Assembly: GCF_003711515.1 (NCBI RefSeq)
Contig: NW_021167089.1
Coordinates: 1,341,799 to 1,405,798 of the forward strand
Direction: 5' to 3'
DNA: 64,000 nucleotides
Source of the DNA: Sodiomyces alkalinus F11
Lineage: Eukaryota; Ascomycota; Sordariomycetes; Glomerellales; Plectosphaerellaceae
Part shown: positions 10,818-22,741 of the stretch, piece by piece
How the letters are laid out: every line of letters starts with the position of its first letter
Numbering within the stretch: position 1 is the stretch's first letter
Notes under the pieces: generated by a model
What the model was told of the DNA's origin: nothing
What the model saw: only the letters and a program-made list of their open reading frames with translations
The model's database searches: none
Program-made: the position numbers and the translations under genes

Positions 10818-12422
10818 ATGGCAGGCGACTGTGCTCCAGAACACTGCCCGGTAAGAGGGGGCTTTTTCCTCTACCGGCCTTCCCAGCCCGGAAACGCCGT
10901 GCTGCTAGCCTTGTTCGCCCTCCTCGTTCCAGTCACCGTCGTCTTCGGCCACCGCTTCAAGACACCGTTGTTCGCATCCGCCTTGACCACGGGGCTCTTG
11001 CTCGAGGTCCTCGGCTTCGTTGGGCGCGTCCTACTCTTTCGCAATGTCGCCGACAGGAGCTATTTTGCCCTGTCCCTCGTTGGAACAGTCTTGGGGCCAA
11101 CCTTCATTGCAGCCTCCCTCTTTCTCGTTCTGCCGCACGCCGTCTCATTATATGGGCCCAGAGCCTCCTCCATCAGGCCCAAGCACATCGGCCTAGGATT
11201 TGCAGGCCTGATACTGATCGCCGGCATCTTGGAAATCATCGGCGCTGTGTTTGCAGCTTTTGCCATTATAGGGGTATGCATGTGGAGTCGAGTGTCGAGA
11301 CCGTCGCGAAACCCTTTTTTTTTGTTTCTTTTTTCTTTTACTGTTTGACTCGACTTGATGTGACATGACAAGCAAGGCAATAGTCAGGTTAGTTAACATA
11401 GACACCAGGCTACAGGGAGCACCGGAATCTTGGCCGCTGGCTTGGGACTTCAGGCCGCTGCGTTGATACTCTTCATCTTCACGCACCTCTGGCTCGCCAT
11501 TAGTTTGAGCGGCGAACGAGAGAAGCTGGACCCAAAGCACGCCCGAGTTTATCGATCCTCTAGATTCAAGCACTTCTTGCTCGGTACGTCTTTCAAACTT
11601 TAAGAAACAAACATCCCTAGATGATGGGGCTTGATCGTTGTCAAGACTCAAAAGAATCAAGTGCCCTAACCATTCTCAATCTCTTTAGCCATACAAGTGG
11701 TAGCCGTCCTCCTCCTTGGCCACACAATATATCGGATCATCGAAACAGCAACCGGGATGGGCGGTCTCCTCTCTCAGCACGAAATCGCATTCATGCTCGT
11801 CAACGGCCTCGTCCCTCTTCTCGCCTGCATCATCCTCACCGCTTTCCCCCCAGGCGCCGCCTTCGGCACGGCATGGGGCTCAACTTCCCCTCGTTTCCGC
11901 TCCAAACATAACCTCCAGCCGTTACCCTTGCCTCTTCGCTCGCCCAAGTCTCCCTACGACCACCACTACCGAGACAGGCGCACCAGCCCCCTTCAACAGG
12001 CCGGCTTTTACAACACGTCTGAGAAACAACAGCAACAGCAGCAGCAGCAAGAGACCCCGACTTCGGCTGGGTCGATGCCTCTGCACGAGTCCACCATGGC
12101 CACAGCGATCCGAAACAACCCCGTGACACAGACGACGACGCAGCAGCCCACCCCCGTGGCCACGACACAGAAACACAGCCCCACGTACTGGAGGGAGCAA
12201 CAATATCACCTACAGTACGGGAAGCCTAGCCCCACGTCCCCTCATTCGGTGAGCCAACAGTCGCCCTCGCAAAGCCCGACTTTCCCGACAGGAGGTCAAC
12301 AGCAACAGCAGCACAGTCCTGGGTTGGCTTCGGAATACTCGCCATTTACTTCCTCGCGGAGGACGAGTATGAAGCCTCAGGCCACGCCGAAACAGTTGGT
12401 AGATAGTGACAGCTTATGGTGA
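10818..12422 (+). CDS. RTA1-family seven-helix membrane protein
   Basis: Three exons: 10818-11273, 11409-11583 and 11689-12422; 454 residues. The ATG is in a gacgccATGgc context. Donors are GTATGC and GTACGT; acceptors are CACCAG and TTTAG. Exon 1 encodes four hydrophobic helices, exon 2 a fifth, and exon 3 the last two (VVAVLLLGHTIYRIIE and LVPLLACIILTAF). The order and the GLGLQAAALILF and IYRIIETATG motifs match the RTA1-like (lipid-translocating exporter) family, whose yeast members confer resistance to sphingoid bases or 7-aminocholesterol. The tail of about 190 residues is cytosolic-type low complexity, with a CAA/CAG polyGln tract near 12028-12050. Substrate unknown. Intron boundaries rest on frame continuity. 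Confidence 0.83.
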
Positions 12423-13956
12423 TGCTGCAGGCCTTGGCCATCGCTGCACCGCATCGCTGCACCGCACATGGCAGGGGTACGCATGGCAGGGGTACGCATG
12501 GCGGAAGAGAACTCCGGACGAGAGCAAACTTCTCGACAGTGACTCTTGTCCACTTTCTCGTTTATGTTATTTTGTTCCTTCTCCTTGGTGATTGGAAGCA
12601 ACGCGCGCGTGTGGGTGGTTTCTTTATTTGCCTTTTTTCCTCTTTTTTTCTTCTTTTTTTCTTTTTTCTTCGCTGGCCTTTTCTTTCCTTCACTCAGAGA
12701 TGAGACTGCTCAGGCGAGTCGGGAACGAATGACGGGGTGGGCGGCAAGGGTTTGACCTTTCCCGCGACTCTTGTGGGCGTTTTTCTGTTCTTGGTTATAT
12801 ATCAGGTCCGGTTTCTCACGATATCATCATCCCTCTTGCTTTAGTATATACCAGGTTCCAACGAGCTGAAATGGGCTGTAAGGTGGCTGTCTGCCCGGCA
12901 TATCCGCATTCCTACACATATCTTTTTACTTAGATTACCTGATATTATCTACGAGGCGACGAACGGTGTTGTCGTGACTCGTCCCTCAACATGGACCTCA
13001 GACATTCATTACTGATCTACTCATGTCATCCTTGTCTCTTCTGAGACATTCTAAATTGGTTCACTGGCTATCCAACTCTCCCGTGTGGGGTGACGCTCAA
13101 ATGTCATAACTAGGAACCGCGTGACTGACAGATGAGTTCGTACACATCTATCGCACTTTTTGCAATAGGTATTTCTTTCTTCTTCCCCCATCATGGACTT
13201 TGACAAAAGGATATTATAGCTAATCCTGCGAGGGCTTAGGGTAAAAGAGGACCAAACAACGAAAAAAATAAAATTGCAGTCACATGCAACACCTGGCATT
13301 CGCCGGTCGTCACCGACCCGACTACTACTCTGGCCCTCACTGGTTTATCTATGAGAGAGCGGACGGGATCTCGAGTTTTCCGGTGGGTATGGTCGCATGT
13401 GTCAGCCATATGTTGTCAGTCAGTTTATCAAGTTTCAGCCCCAGCGTTCCAACCCCTGGTGTGTGCTAACGGACTGGCCTCCAGGCTCATAAGGATTCCC
13501 CTGAATCTCAGTCGGGTCCCTGTTCGTCATACCATGGCAGTTCTATTCATTCTCTCAACATTCTTTGCGCTTTATGAAGGCAGAGGCCAAACTAACCCGC
13601 CTTTCATTCCAAAGACCCAAACTTCATCTAAAACATCTCTCTCTCTGTTCTTCTTTATCCCTTGGTGGAACAGTCTCCCTCCCTAAGCACCACATATCCT
13701 GTATTCTAGACTCCAGCTCAAAAGCTATAATCATGGTCCTTTGTTGCCAGGATCAACAAACAAGCGCGTTTCTAAAAGTCGCACAAACAAAAGACTTCCA
13801 TTCCCTCCTTCAAGCTATATAACACAACTTTACCCAATGCAGGCTCACCCTGCCAAGGCGAGTTTGCATGTCACAACCCGTTTGCAGCCATATCAAACCA
13901 CCCATCCCAGGGTCAAACCAACAAGAGAAAACCCATCCCTTGCTTAATGCGTGGCA
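12423..13956. other. Spacer, no gene seen
   Basis: A repeated GCAGGGGTACGCATG motif occurs at about 12470-12500, then T-rich sequence (12610-12690). The rest is unremarkable; the last part should be the promoter of the TPR-like gene. Confidence 0.5.
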
Positions 13957-15045
13957 ATGGGACAACAGAACAACAGCAACACTATGCAGGAACCCAACCA
14001 GAAATCCCTGCCCAGGCAATCCGCTTTGCACTGCACTCGCTCCCGGAAAGCCACTGTCTCCGCATCCATCAACACCTCCCTCCTTCGGTGCCATGCGACA
14101 CTACAACTCGCCCGCAGCAGTAGTGTCTCCTCCCCATCCGTCACCCCCCTTCCCCCATCCGGGCTAGCGGGGACCTCCGCCTCAGAAGACCAGGATCGGC
14201 GCGACATCCACCTGTCGGCCCTCTGCCACGCAGACGACGCCCTAGCCACGGCGCTGGCTTTCAACCTGCATCAGGCACGCGCCCGTGCGTATCTCTTCAG
14301 GGGACACTCCCTTGTCCGTCTCGGAGAGTGGGAGCGAGCTCACGGGGCTTATGTGCGGGCCGCGAGTGTCATGGGGCCTGGCTGGAGAGATGCGGACATT
14401 GAAGGGTTGACGAGGAGGTGCTTGTGCGAAATGGGCTGCATCCCCCAGGAAGTGGGGCCGAACGACGTGCGAGGGCGTCGAGGGCGTCGAGCTGCGGGAA
14501 AACCGACCCTGCCTGGCGAGACTTGCATAGGGCCTTCTTGCCAGGGGGGCAGCGAGGGCAACAACAGGCAAGGGGACAAAGGCACTACCCGAGATGCCAC
14601 CAAGGGAGACGGTGGCAGACGGGCAAGGGGTAAGGTGAGGCTCGATTCTGGTGAAAGCATGCCGGAGTTGTGGTTGTTTCATGGTTCTGCCCATCATGGC
14701 GACAAAGAACTACGAAAATCACGAGGAGAGCAGCACCGGAAAATCAACAGGGGTACCTGTTGTGACAGAGACGAGTTGAGACCCCATGCTAACCTTCGTA
14801 AAGATATTGCACTGAACGAAGACGGGGAGTTTCTCGTTCGGCTGCAGGACGGGACGGTCGTGGCTGTTTCACGGAAACGACCCATTTTGAGACGGGTTAC
14901 CGCGATGCGGGAAATGCATCAGAAGACCAGAGTGCCTAGACAAAGGGAGATCCAGGGGGAGACCGAAAATAGCTCCCATGACGCCTTGTGCTTGGGGGTT
15001 TGGGCCGCCGTGAAGCGTCGGCCCCCAAAACGTGTGCCCATATAG
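13957..15045 (+). CDS. Small TPR-like protein, conserved-hypothetical type
   Basis: A 362-residue open frame starting at ATG 13957 (an in-frame GTG six bases earlier is ignored). Residues about 98-140 read like tetratricopeptide helices: ARAYLFRGHSLVRLGEWERA has the small-residue pattern of TPR helices A and B, followed by WRDADIEGL. After residue 160 it is basic and low complexity (GRRGRRAAGK, then GDGGRRARGK). A short hydrophilic segment, EDGEFLVRLQDGTVVAVSRK, near residue 290 may be folded. I cannot name a function; TPRs usually mediate protein binding. The N-terminal 60 residues look poor in structure, so an unseen intron or later start is possible. Confidence 0.5.
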   Translation: MGQQNNSNTMQEPNQKSLPRQSALHCTRSRKATVSASINTSLLRCHATLQLARSSSVSSPSVTPLPPSGLAGTSASEDQDRRDIHLSALCHADDALATALAFNLHQARARAYLFRGHSLVRLGEWERAHGAYVRAASVMGPGWRDADIEGLTRRCLCEMGCIPQEVGPNDVRGRRGRRAAGKPTLPGETCIGPSCQGGSEGNNRQGDKGTTRDATKGDGGRRARGKVRLDSGESMPELWLFHGSAHHGDKELRKSRGEQHRKINRGTCCDRDELRPHANLRKDIALNEDGEFLVRLQDGTVVAVSRKRPILRRVTAMREMHQKTRVPRQREIQGETENSSHDALCLGVWAAVKRRPPKRVPI

Positions 15046-15481
15046 AGAAATAGGGCAGGGGGCTCGGCGTGGTTGGGTAGAACCTTGACATCAAAGGGTT
15101 CGAGTTTACGAGCATCGGTTTCTTTGTTCCCTGAATAGGACACCCCATGGTCGTCCTCGAGACTAGCCGAAGTCTGGATGTTTCTTTGTTGGTGAAAAGA
15201 AACTGCAATGTGCTCTCCTTTGTCCTCTGGGTGCGAAAGTCAATGTTGTTTGTCCGGATCCGCCAAGATGGGGATGGCTATTGACAGCAATGGATATGAA
15301 CGTCCCTTCAAATTCAGCGCAGGGCCCGACATTATCTTCTTCCTGAAATCACATCGGTGATTTATCGATGACACCTCAAAGCAACAAGACTGCCCCATTC
15401 GAACTCGTCCTATCTTAACAGTAAAAATCATCATTCACTACAGTGAAAATTTAGTTTCGGGAGCGGTTCAGAGCAGTCCAG
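15046..15481. other. Spacer between TPR-like and coiled-coil genes
   Basis: 436 bases. No coding signal or repeat noticed; presumably the promoter of the downstream coiled-coil gene. Confidence 0.5.
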
Positions 15482-18400
15482 ATGTCGGAAGATGCTACAG
15501 GAGGAGTCGGGGCGGGCGGCCAAAATGTCCCTGCTGGTCAAGGCAAGGGAGCCCAGGACCGCCTCAAGATGTTTGCGCCTCCCGATCCCATGCCGGAATC
15601 CGAAAAGGCAAGAACCATCCAAGAATACGAAGACAGCTTCGCCGACGTCATACACGAGTGCGACGATACCCCAACGGATGCAAAGCGAGTGCACTTCCTC
15701 GACCCCGAGAAAGGCCGCGACCTGAACCCTGAGGAACGCGCCACCGCTCGCGTTCGAGCTATAGAAACCTCCATAGGCCAGCGACTCTCCGAAGAAGACG
15801 TGGGAAGCATCTTGGATTACGCGATGACAAACGACGGCATGGTCGAAAGACTGCGGGAGTGGGCGCAGGGCCGTGACGAAGTCCCCACTGTCTTCTTGAA
15901 CCAGCTCCTTGAACGCCTCCAGACGGTGACCTACGACGCAGTAATCGAAGAGGCACGTCTTCGCGACGTGATGCGCCGCGACCACGACCAGATGCAGACT
16001 CGTCTGGACCAGTGCGAGGAAACCTGCGCCAAGGAGCGCGAAGATGTCAAGGTGGCAGCGCGGACGCAGCTGACAACCGTACACATCAAGAACATCGTGA
16101 CGCGCATGAACAGCGTGGCGAGGGCACAAGACAGCATCATGCGGGACGAGAGTCCAGCCCCGGGCGAGGACGAAGCTTCCGCCAAGATGGCCAACGAGAA
16201 GGCTGCGGCGGAGTGGAAGGAGGCCTATGACGAGGTGGTGCGCGCCGTCACCGAGCGTCAAAGATCCGATGACGCCGTCGACGGAGCGACAGAAGACGAA
16301 ACGCTGGCGAAACTAAACGTCCTAAGGGATGCAGATGAGCAGCTAGAGATTGCGATCGACAAACTCCGGGACCTCGCGCGAACCAGACACCGCGACTACC
16401 TACTGCAAGCTCGCGGTAGGGGCAGTCCGAAACAGCACCAACTCGAACAAAAACACGCCCAACTCCTACAGGACCAGCAATCCCTAAAAGAACTATGGCA
16501 GTCACTGGTTACACTGGCCTCCCAAAGAGAGTCCACTCGGGCGGAGCGGCGGGAGATGAAAAGACAGCAGTCGAGACCTACGGAGACACAGGTCCAGAGC
16601 TTCGTCCAGTCCAGGAAGTTGGTGGAAACGAAAAGGGAATGTGCGCGCCTGAAGCGCCAGCTTTCTGAACGGGAGCTCCAGGTGGCAATGCTCGAGAAAA
16701 CGATCGGCGGATTCAGAAACGACGATATCGAAGCTGCGGTCAAGAGCGTGCGGATATACAGGGGCCTCGTCGAAGCCGAACTGCGGAACCGGTGGTACGA
16801 CAAGGCCGGTCGTCTCGACTCTCACTTCAAGACGGCGGGGAGGCTCAATAGGTCCTTTGAGGGAATTCGACAAACTCTCGACGCGCTCGACCCAGACAGT
16901 GGTATCGAACACGATCTGAAAGAACTCCAAACCAAGACAGCACGAATCTCGACCGGTCTTGTAGGAGTCACGTCGGGCATCGGCCAGCTCGTGGCCGAAT
17001 TCCAGGACCTGGGACATCTGATCCACGACGATGGCCGAAAGCTGTGGAACGAGGCCGACAGCAGGGCCACGACGGCAGTGAAGGATCGTCAAATTGCGGA
17101 GCTGGAGCGCAAGGTAGAGAGGCTGGAGGCCAGAGGACTCGGCATATCAGACAGCGAGGGCATCAGGAAGGTGCTTGAATCCGAATCTGGGCAGAGGGAG
17201 CGCAGCAACCAACTTGCGGATAGGTACGAGAAAACGATGCTGGAGCTTCAGAATAAGCAACAGCAACTTGAGGCGGAGCAGCGCGACAAGGAGAGTTTAG
17301 AGGAACATGTTCACTCGCTGCAGGCGATGCTCGGCCAACCGTCCGAGCTCACGGAGGAACTCGAGCGACACAGGAGGCGTTGCCTCGACGAGGAGCAGAG
17401 AGCCAACGACGCCGAGGACCGGGTGGAGGGGCTAAAGAAAACGCTGGAGGAACTCAGCACGCAACTTCTGGAGCTGCGTGCGGCCAAGGCTGCGATGACA
17501 GGTGGGGAGGAGATCCGATACGGCCAGGCCCTCGAAGTACCCGCAGCAGACGTGGAGCTCATAAAGGAGCTCCAGAATAAAGACAAACAGATACGAATGA
17601 TGACGAACAACCAGGCCGAAAGCGAGAAAACATTGCGGGAGAAGTTGAGAGTCTTGCAGGAGGAGATCCGTCGGCTGATGAAAGCAAACAAGATGGGGAA
17701 GGAACGAGAGAGCAAACTGGAAGCGGAACTGGCGGACTGTGAAGACGAGCTCTCCGAGCTCAAAGTGAAGGCGTTGTCGTGGCACACGGCAGCACCGGCT
17801 GACGTCGACGAGGTGACACTTAAACAACGGGTTCACGAGGAATTCGGCATCAACTTGGACGAGGCGGTCGAGAATTTGGAGGACGCCAAAGCGAGATGGA
17901 AGGAGTTGTACTCGGAATGGGAAAGCTGCTGCCAGGAGCGAGACGGTCTGCAAGAGGAGCTGGTGGAAGTCAAAGAGGCGCTGGCGCGGCAAGAGAAGCT
18001 TTGCACGGATCTGCTCGGAGGAAACGGCGGGCTCCGGCGCGAGCTCATGGAGACAGACCGCAGCAGGGACCGACTCCGGTCTCTCGAAACGGACGAACTC
18101 GAGCGGTACAAACGAATTGTAGCGGCAACCAAGGACCACGTGGACCGGATCCTGGACAGGAGAGCTCGGGGCGAGGATGGTATTGAAGGTATATGGCGGC
18201 CTGGAGAGCGGAAGACAGTTCCCGACGTGCTGGAGATATTCTCACAGCAGAAGTCCACAGAGGCCTATGAGGACGATGAGGGGAATGTCCGGCAACTCAG
18301 CACGAACGAGATGAACGCTTACTGGAAGTTGCTGCGGTTCCTGGAGTTGCGGCGGTACGTAACTTGGGCGCTCGAGCAGCGAGACTTCGGCAGGATGAGA

Positions 18401-18910
18401 TCGCAACTCGACAGGCTCGAGCGGTGGTTCACAGATTCGGGGAACTGGCACGAGTACTATACCAGGTCGAGCATCGAAGTCTGTCTCGCGTATCTCTGGG
18501 CGACCCTTCATGTCCTAGAGGCGCAAGAAATGTACCTGCAGAGACTACCGGACTGGGACCGTTCGGCGGACATGGCGAGGGACAGGTTGAAAGAGGGGGA
18601 GGAGCTGGAAGAACAAGATGCAGCGGAGATGGGAACGCAGAACAACGCAGAACCGCTTGTTGTCTCTCTCAAGGGCTGGCTCGACGAACAGCTGAAGACC
18701 GTCTTCAACAAGAGGCACGAGTTTTTGTTGCCGTCGAAGCCCAGCTGCGCTTGCAGGGTCCGACCTGCATTCTGTCGTATGCACCGGGATCCGAGTGCGA
18801 GAAAGAACACTCGATTCTACCATCTCGCCCAGGTGAAAGGCGCGAGAGCCGATCTGCTGTTTCAGGAACCAGTCGCGAAAGATCTGGAGCCGTTCAATGC
18901 TGCGATCTAA
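15482..18910 (+). CDS. Large coiled-coil protein of unknown function
   Basis: A single-exon 1142-residue protein, very rich in Glu, Lys, Arg, Gln and Leu. Extended heptad-like regions run from about residue 330 to 450, 540 to 760 and 780 to 900, with ionic e/g-type runs such as LENKQQQLEAEQRDKESLEEH-like spacing. The N-terminal 150 residues are non-coiled and acidic. After residue 930 comes a more globular Trp/Tyr-rich block (LRRYVTWALEQRDFGRMRSQ, then GNWHEYYTRSSIEVCLAYLW). The C-terminus has a Cys/His-rich patch (CACRVRPAFCRMH), too irregular to call a zinc finger. The overall shape suits a structural, motor-tail or tether protein, but I recognise no family. No intron or signal peptide seen. 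The start is ccagATGtc with no upstream in-frame ATG. Confidence 0.75.
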   Translation: MSEDATGGVGAGGQNVPAGQGKGAQDRLKMFAPPDPMPESEKARTIQEYEDSFADVIHECDDTPTDAKRVHFLDPEKGRDLNPEERATARVRAIETSIGQRLSEEDVGSILDYAMTNDGMVERLREWAQGRDEVPTVFLNQLLERLQTVTYDAVIEEARLRDVMRRDHDQMQTRLDQCEETCAKEREDVKVAARTQLTTVHIKNIVTRMNSVARAQDSIMRDESPAPGEDEASAKMANEKAAAEWKEAYDEVVRAVTERQRSDDAVDGATEDETLAKLNVLRDADEQLEIAIDKLRDLARTRHRDYLLQARGRGSPKQHQLEQKHAQLLQDQQSLKELWQSLVTLASQRESTRAERREMKRQQSRPTETQVQSFVQSRKLVETKRECARLKRQLSERELQVAMLEKTIGGFRNDDIEAAVKSVRIYRGLVEAELRNRWYDKAGRLDSHFKTAGRLNRSFEGIRQTLDALDPDSGIEHDLKELQTKTARISTGLVGVTSGIGQLVAEFQDLGHLIHDDGRKLWNEADSRATTAVKDRQIAELERKVERLEARGLGISDSEGIRKVLESESGQRERSNQLADRYEKTMLELQNKQQQLEAEQRDKESLEEHVHSLQAMLGQPSELTEELERHRRRCLDEEQRANDAEDRVEGLKKTLEELSTQLLELRAAKAAMTGGEEIRYGQALEVPAADVELIKELQNKDKQIRMMTNNQAESEKTLREKLRVLQEEIRRLMKANKMGKERESKLEAELADCEDELSELKVKALSWHTAAPADVDEVTLKQRVHEEFGINLDEAVENLEDAKARWKELYSEWESCCQERDGLQEELVEVKEALARQEKLCTDLLGGNGGLRRELMETDRSRDRLRSLETDELERYKRIVAATKDHVDRILDRRARGEDGIEGIWRPGERKTVPDVLEIFSQQKSTEAYEDDEGNVRQLSTNEMNAYWKLLRFLELRRYVTWALEQRDFGRMRSQLDRLERWFTDSGNWHEYYTRSSIEVCLAYLWATLHVLEAQEMYLQRLPDWDRSADMARDRLKEGEELEEQDAAEMGTQNNAEPLVVSLKGWLDEQLKTVFNKRHEFLLPSKPSCACRVRPAFCRMHRDPSARKNTRFYHLAQVKGARADLLFQEPVAKDLEPFNAAI

Positions 18911-21900
18911 CCTTCATGCGAAAGGGGTTCGGATGTTCCGTCCCGCCTCAGCTTTTTGTTTTCTTTTGTTCGTTCGTTTCCCCCCCCTGTCATGTCATGT
19001 TAGACAAGAGAAGATGCCGTTGATGTGGGCAATGAGAGGCGGCTGCAGCCTGTCATGCCATTATTTCGGTATATAGACTCGAATATGTTACAAATGAGGA
19101 TCACTTCGAGTAGCATGATTTGAAGAGGTGCTCTTTATGGAAGATTTGGTGGCCCGACTGCTGAGTGTCCTTCATTTGGTCATCGGAAACGGGTTGAGGT
19201 TGAGGTTGAGGTTGAGTTTCGAGGAGGGAAGTTGGTGATGTTATTATGAAAATGAAAATGGGGGATTGGAATTACCTTAGTTCACTAATCACGGAAGTCC
19301 TTTCCGGGAAATCGTTTTGCCGAATCAGTTTTATCAGACATCTTAGCTAATATTAGAGTAATACACGCAACGTGACATGGCCCGTGTGTTTAAAGACCGC
19401 CCCCTCCACTCACTCCACTTCCTTTTATCAACGACAAGAAGCTGCGTTGCTCTGTCCACCAACACGCACAGAAGAGCTTGTAAAACCTACGGATACGTTC
19501 AAATCTTCCCCTACACGGTGTGGGAATGTCTTCCGGTCGTCCGTGTCCGGGTCTATGTTGTTTCGGGACTTTCGACCAATAGAGGGGGAAGGGGGGTTTT
19601 CACCTCGACATGCCATTCCATCATGATGCACGATATAGTCGGCTGGTTTCATATCCCGACCCCCGAATATCGAATGATTACTGGGCGATATTCTATTGAC
19701 ACGTCGCATTTCGCATTTACCTCTATCTTTCAAAGTATGGATACCCGTCACTCTCCCTCCCATTCGTGCCAAAGACATTTGTCGGCATCGTGGAGCCAGT
19801 CGGAGAAGCTACTACCTCCATGACGCACTGTTCCCATGTCTGTCCTCCGTTCGTCCCCTTCGTCTTATCTTCTATTTTCGCCCTCATATTGCTCCTTTCG
19901 TCCCTTCTCCTCCAGTTGATTGCTTTTGCCGGTCGACTGGCTTTTCTGGAACAACATGCCACGTCGCCCACTCGCAAAGTGACTGGTATGTGTACTTTGG
20001 GGTGTGGGAAGCACTTAGGTGCCTCGCCTTGGGAATCACAACCATCCATCTCATTGTGCGGATGCGAATGTACCGATACTACTCCCCGCACTCTGGTTGG
20101 GGCGAGCGGACGGATCAGGATCCGGATGCGGATCCTGGACGAAGAGTTACATGTGTACTTCCTACAGGAAAGAGCAAGGAAAACGAAGATCCTTCCCCCT
20201 TCTATTCCTCTCCCAATAACACAACTACCGAGGGGGAAAAAAGAAAGAAAGAAAAGCAGAGACAAAAAGGGTAAATCCGGTCCCGAAAACTAACTCGATT
20301 CGCCAAGACGCGGAACGCTAGGCCCCTAGGCCTTAAATCGAATCGAAGCATGTGGCATTTCCACCGACTGCAACCTTACCGCTAGTTATTGCGCGCTTAT
20401 ATGAGCCGCAGATGAATCAAGCACCTGACCATCATCTTGGACCCATCCCTGTCACACAATAGGGACAGAATCAATCCACATCTTTCTTCTACGAAGTACT
20501 CGTTCTACTCCGTAACGTAGTCGAGTATCGCGACAACGAGGAGACCTCGCTCAACGGGTCGAATGACAGTGGAGATCTGCCCCTCGCAAAGTCCGGTCCG
20601 TGGGTGCTGCCGTCTTGGGCAGCCTTGGTCGGGGAGGGCATAGGAGTAGAGCCGAACGCTCCAAGCCGGGTCCCCCCCCCTGTGTCCGTGCTCCGGACAC
20701 TCTGGGTAATCTTCCCCACGGCAGGGGGACTGCTTCTGGGACTGCCGTGGCAGGGGTATTGCACGGAACCATGGCTCTGTCCTCCGCTGCTTTCTATCTG
20801 GATTCCGGGGGTGTGAACTGATCTTCTGCATGACGACGACGAGCAACCTGCTTTGTCAAGATGACCAAAGCAAGCATCTACGAATATCCGTCCGAATAGG
20901 TAATAAACATCCAATCGTCAACGTGGGGACTTTTGCTCGTGGGAGGGCATGAGGGACATTGTACGGGTAATTACAACGTACTTCGGACGATGCACGTACA
21001 TTTACTTCGTACAGGATATTCTACAGACACCCCGACACTCACACGACCCGTTGATTCAAACCCCTGACAGATCTCCCACCCCCAACATACGGAGTACACG
21101 ATTCACGATTCGTCTTTTGCCTAGACGTCACCTCGCCCGTACCCGTACGCCGGCACCTAGGTACTTGCCCAGCACCGTTCTCCCGCTGTCGCCGCTATCA
21201 CTTTGGTCGATTGTTTGGTTCTTCGATGAGCTGCTGCGGCCGGCACTTGTTCAATGGATGACTGTTCGATCAATCAGCATGGGTTAGCTGGGTATTGTTC
21301 TTAGCTGCTGGGACTATGGGTATGGACGGCATGGCCATCCATCTGGGGAACATCCTGGGTTCACCTGGGACAGGTTCCTGGCTTGTCGTTGTCCCCTGGT
21401 GCACGCCGTTGCACTCTACGGTCGAATTAATTACTTCGTACCTCGGTTGTCTGACCATCCGAAGAACAAATCCCACCCCCTTTCCTCTCTTTTTATCATT
21501 AGATTCATTGGACTCCCCATGAGCAATCAGGATAACGGTTATAGGTGTTGATGAAACCACGACCGTGTGGGTCGAATATTCGTCTCGCTCGGCACAGCCT
21601 TGATACTCTCCCCCGTATTCTCTCTTCTCCCCTCTGTCGCCTCGCCTCTCCTCTCAGCCTCTCCCCTCTCTGTGTGTGCGTGTTATACACCAGCCACGCA
21701 GGAACGGGAAACGTCACTGAAGGGGTGTCGGTGTCCTATGTCCTATGGTGGTGACGGTTCTCCTGCCGCATCTTGTCAGAACATTCGCGAAACCGGCTCG
21801 TGTTCCGTAAGGGACCTCATTGACATGAATCATAAGCGGATAGGCGGGAGAACAGACAGAACAGACCGGTGAGAGGATCACAGCCATGCGTCTTCTGATC

Positions 21901-22741
21901 AGACAGAGCGGCCTTTCTCATCACATGTATGCAGGCTCTCAGGGACCGATGGCCTCGACCCGAGTCGTCCCAAGCCCCAGGCTCTTTTCTTTTTCCCCCC
22001 CCGCCCCCCCAACAAGAAGATATTCGATGTGACCTCACGAGGGACGACGGTAACTGTAAAGCGCTGACGGAGTGCAACGCTATGATTTCCTTGACATGCG
22101 TATATTGTGTGTCATCCCATATCCCCCCTCGCCCACAATCACCTTGCATATTCATATTCAATCGCAACGGAGCATATGCGGGATGCGTAAATTAATTCCT
22201 TACATACCTTAGCTAACCCGTACTTGCGACCACCTACTAGGTACCTACCTTGCCTTGCTCCTGCCTTACTCCCTTGCCCCTGCCTCCTGCCTTCCGGTCC
22301 CCATCTCTTGCCGTTGACTGCGTACCTACCTTACAGTTGCTACCTTACTTGGATGTCATCTATCCTGCGTCTCGGGGGCATAATATATAATGGATATATA
22401 TCTCTCCTCTCCCTCGTGTCATCCACCTACCTTATCCAAAGGTCATACCATTTCAACCACGCACGCCCGTCCAACTGTTTACCTCTTATCTAACATCTCT
22501 CCATCTGCCACTTTATATTCTCTCTCGTATATACACACATACAGCCATTTGACCGTACCTCAGAGACCCCTTCTTGGATCGAAGTCAGCTCATCAAAGGC
22601 TGCAATACCTCCATAATATCCGCCTCGGTCTACGCTGTCTCAATACCAATCAGTAGTCCATTCGTGGATCGATCCATACCTCCCGGCAGAAAAACCGTAT
22701 ACCTCCCAGAACTGGTCAAGCGGCTGAATATTCAATATAGG
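18911..22741. other. Largest spacer (3.8 kb), no recognisable gene
   Basis: It holds a GGTTGA tandem repeat at 19191-19215, a GC-rich block at 20570-20815 with overlapping open frames on both strands, CCTAGGTA near 21160, pyrimidine-rich tracts (21600-21670), a CTAGGTACCTACCTTG block at 22238-22260, and TATA-rich sequence at 22380-22400 before the ferric reductase gene. No frame shows a recognisable protein family. It could hold a non-coding RNA or a fast-evolving small gene. Confidence 0.45.
19191..19215. repeat. GGTTGA short tandem repeat
   Basis: Four consecutive copies of a GGTTGA hexamer downstream of the coiled-coil gene; a simple microsatellite. Confidence 0.7.

Noticed and set aside
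15431..16261. 276-codon minus-strand open frame
   Set aside because: Antisense to the coiled-coil gene, whose skewed codon content explains it.
17432..18139. 235-codon minus-strand open frame
   Set aside because: Antisense shadow of the coiled-coil gene.
20489..20914. Overlapping open frames on both strands in a GC-rich block
   Set aside because: No domain, splice context or conservation visible; kept only as a note in the spacer entry.
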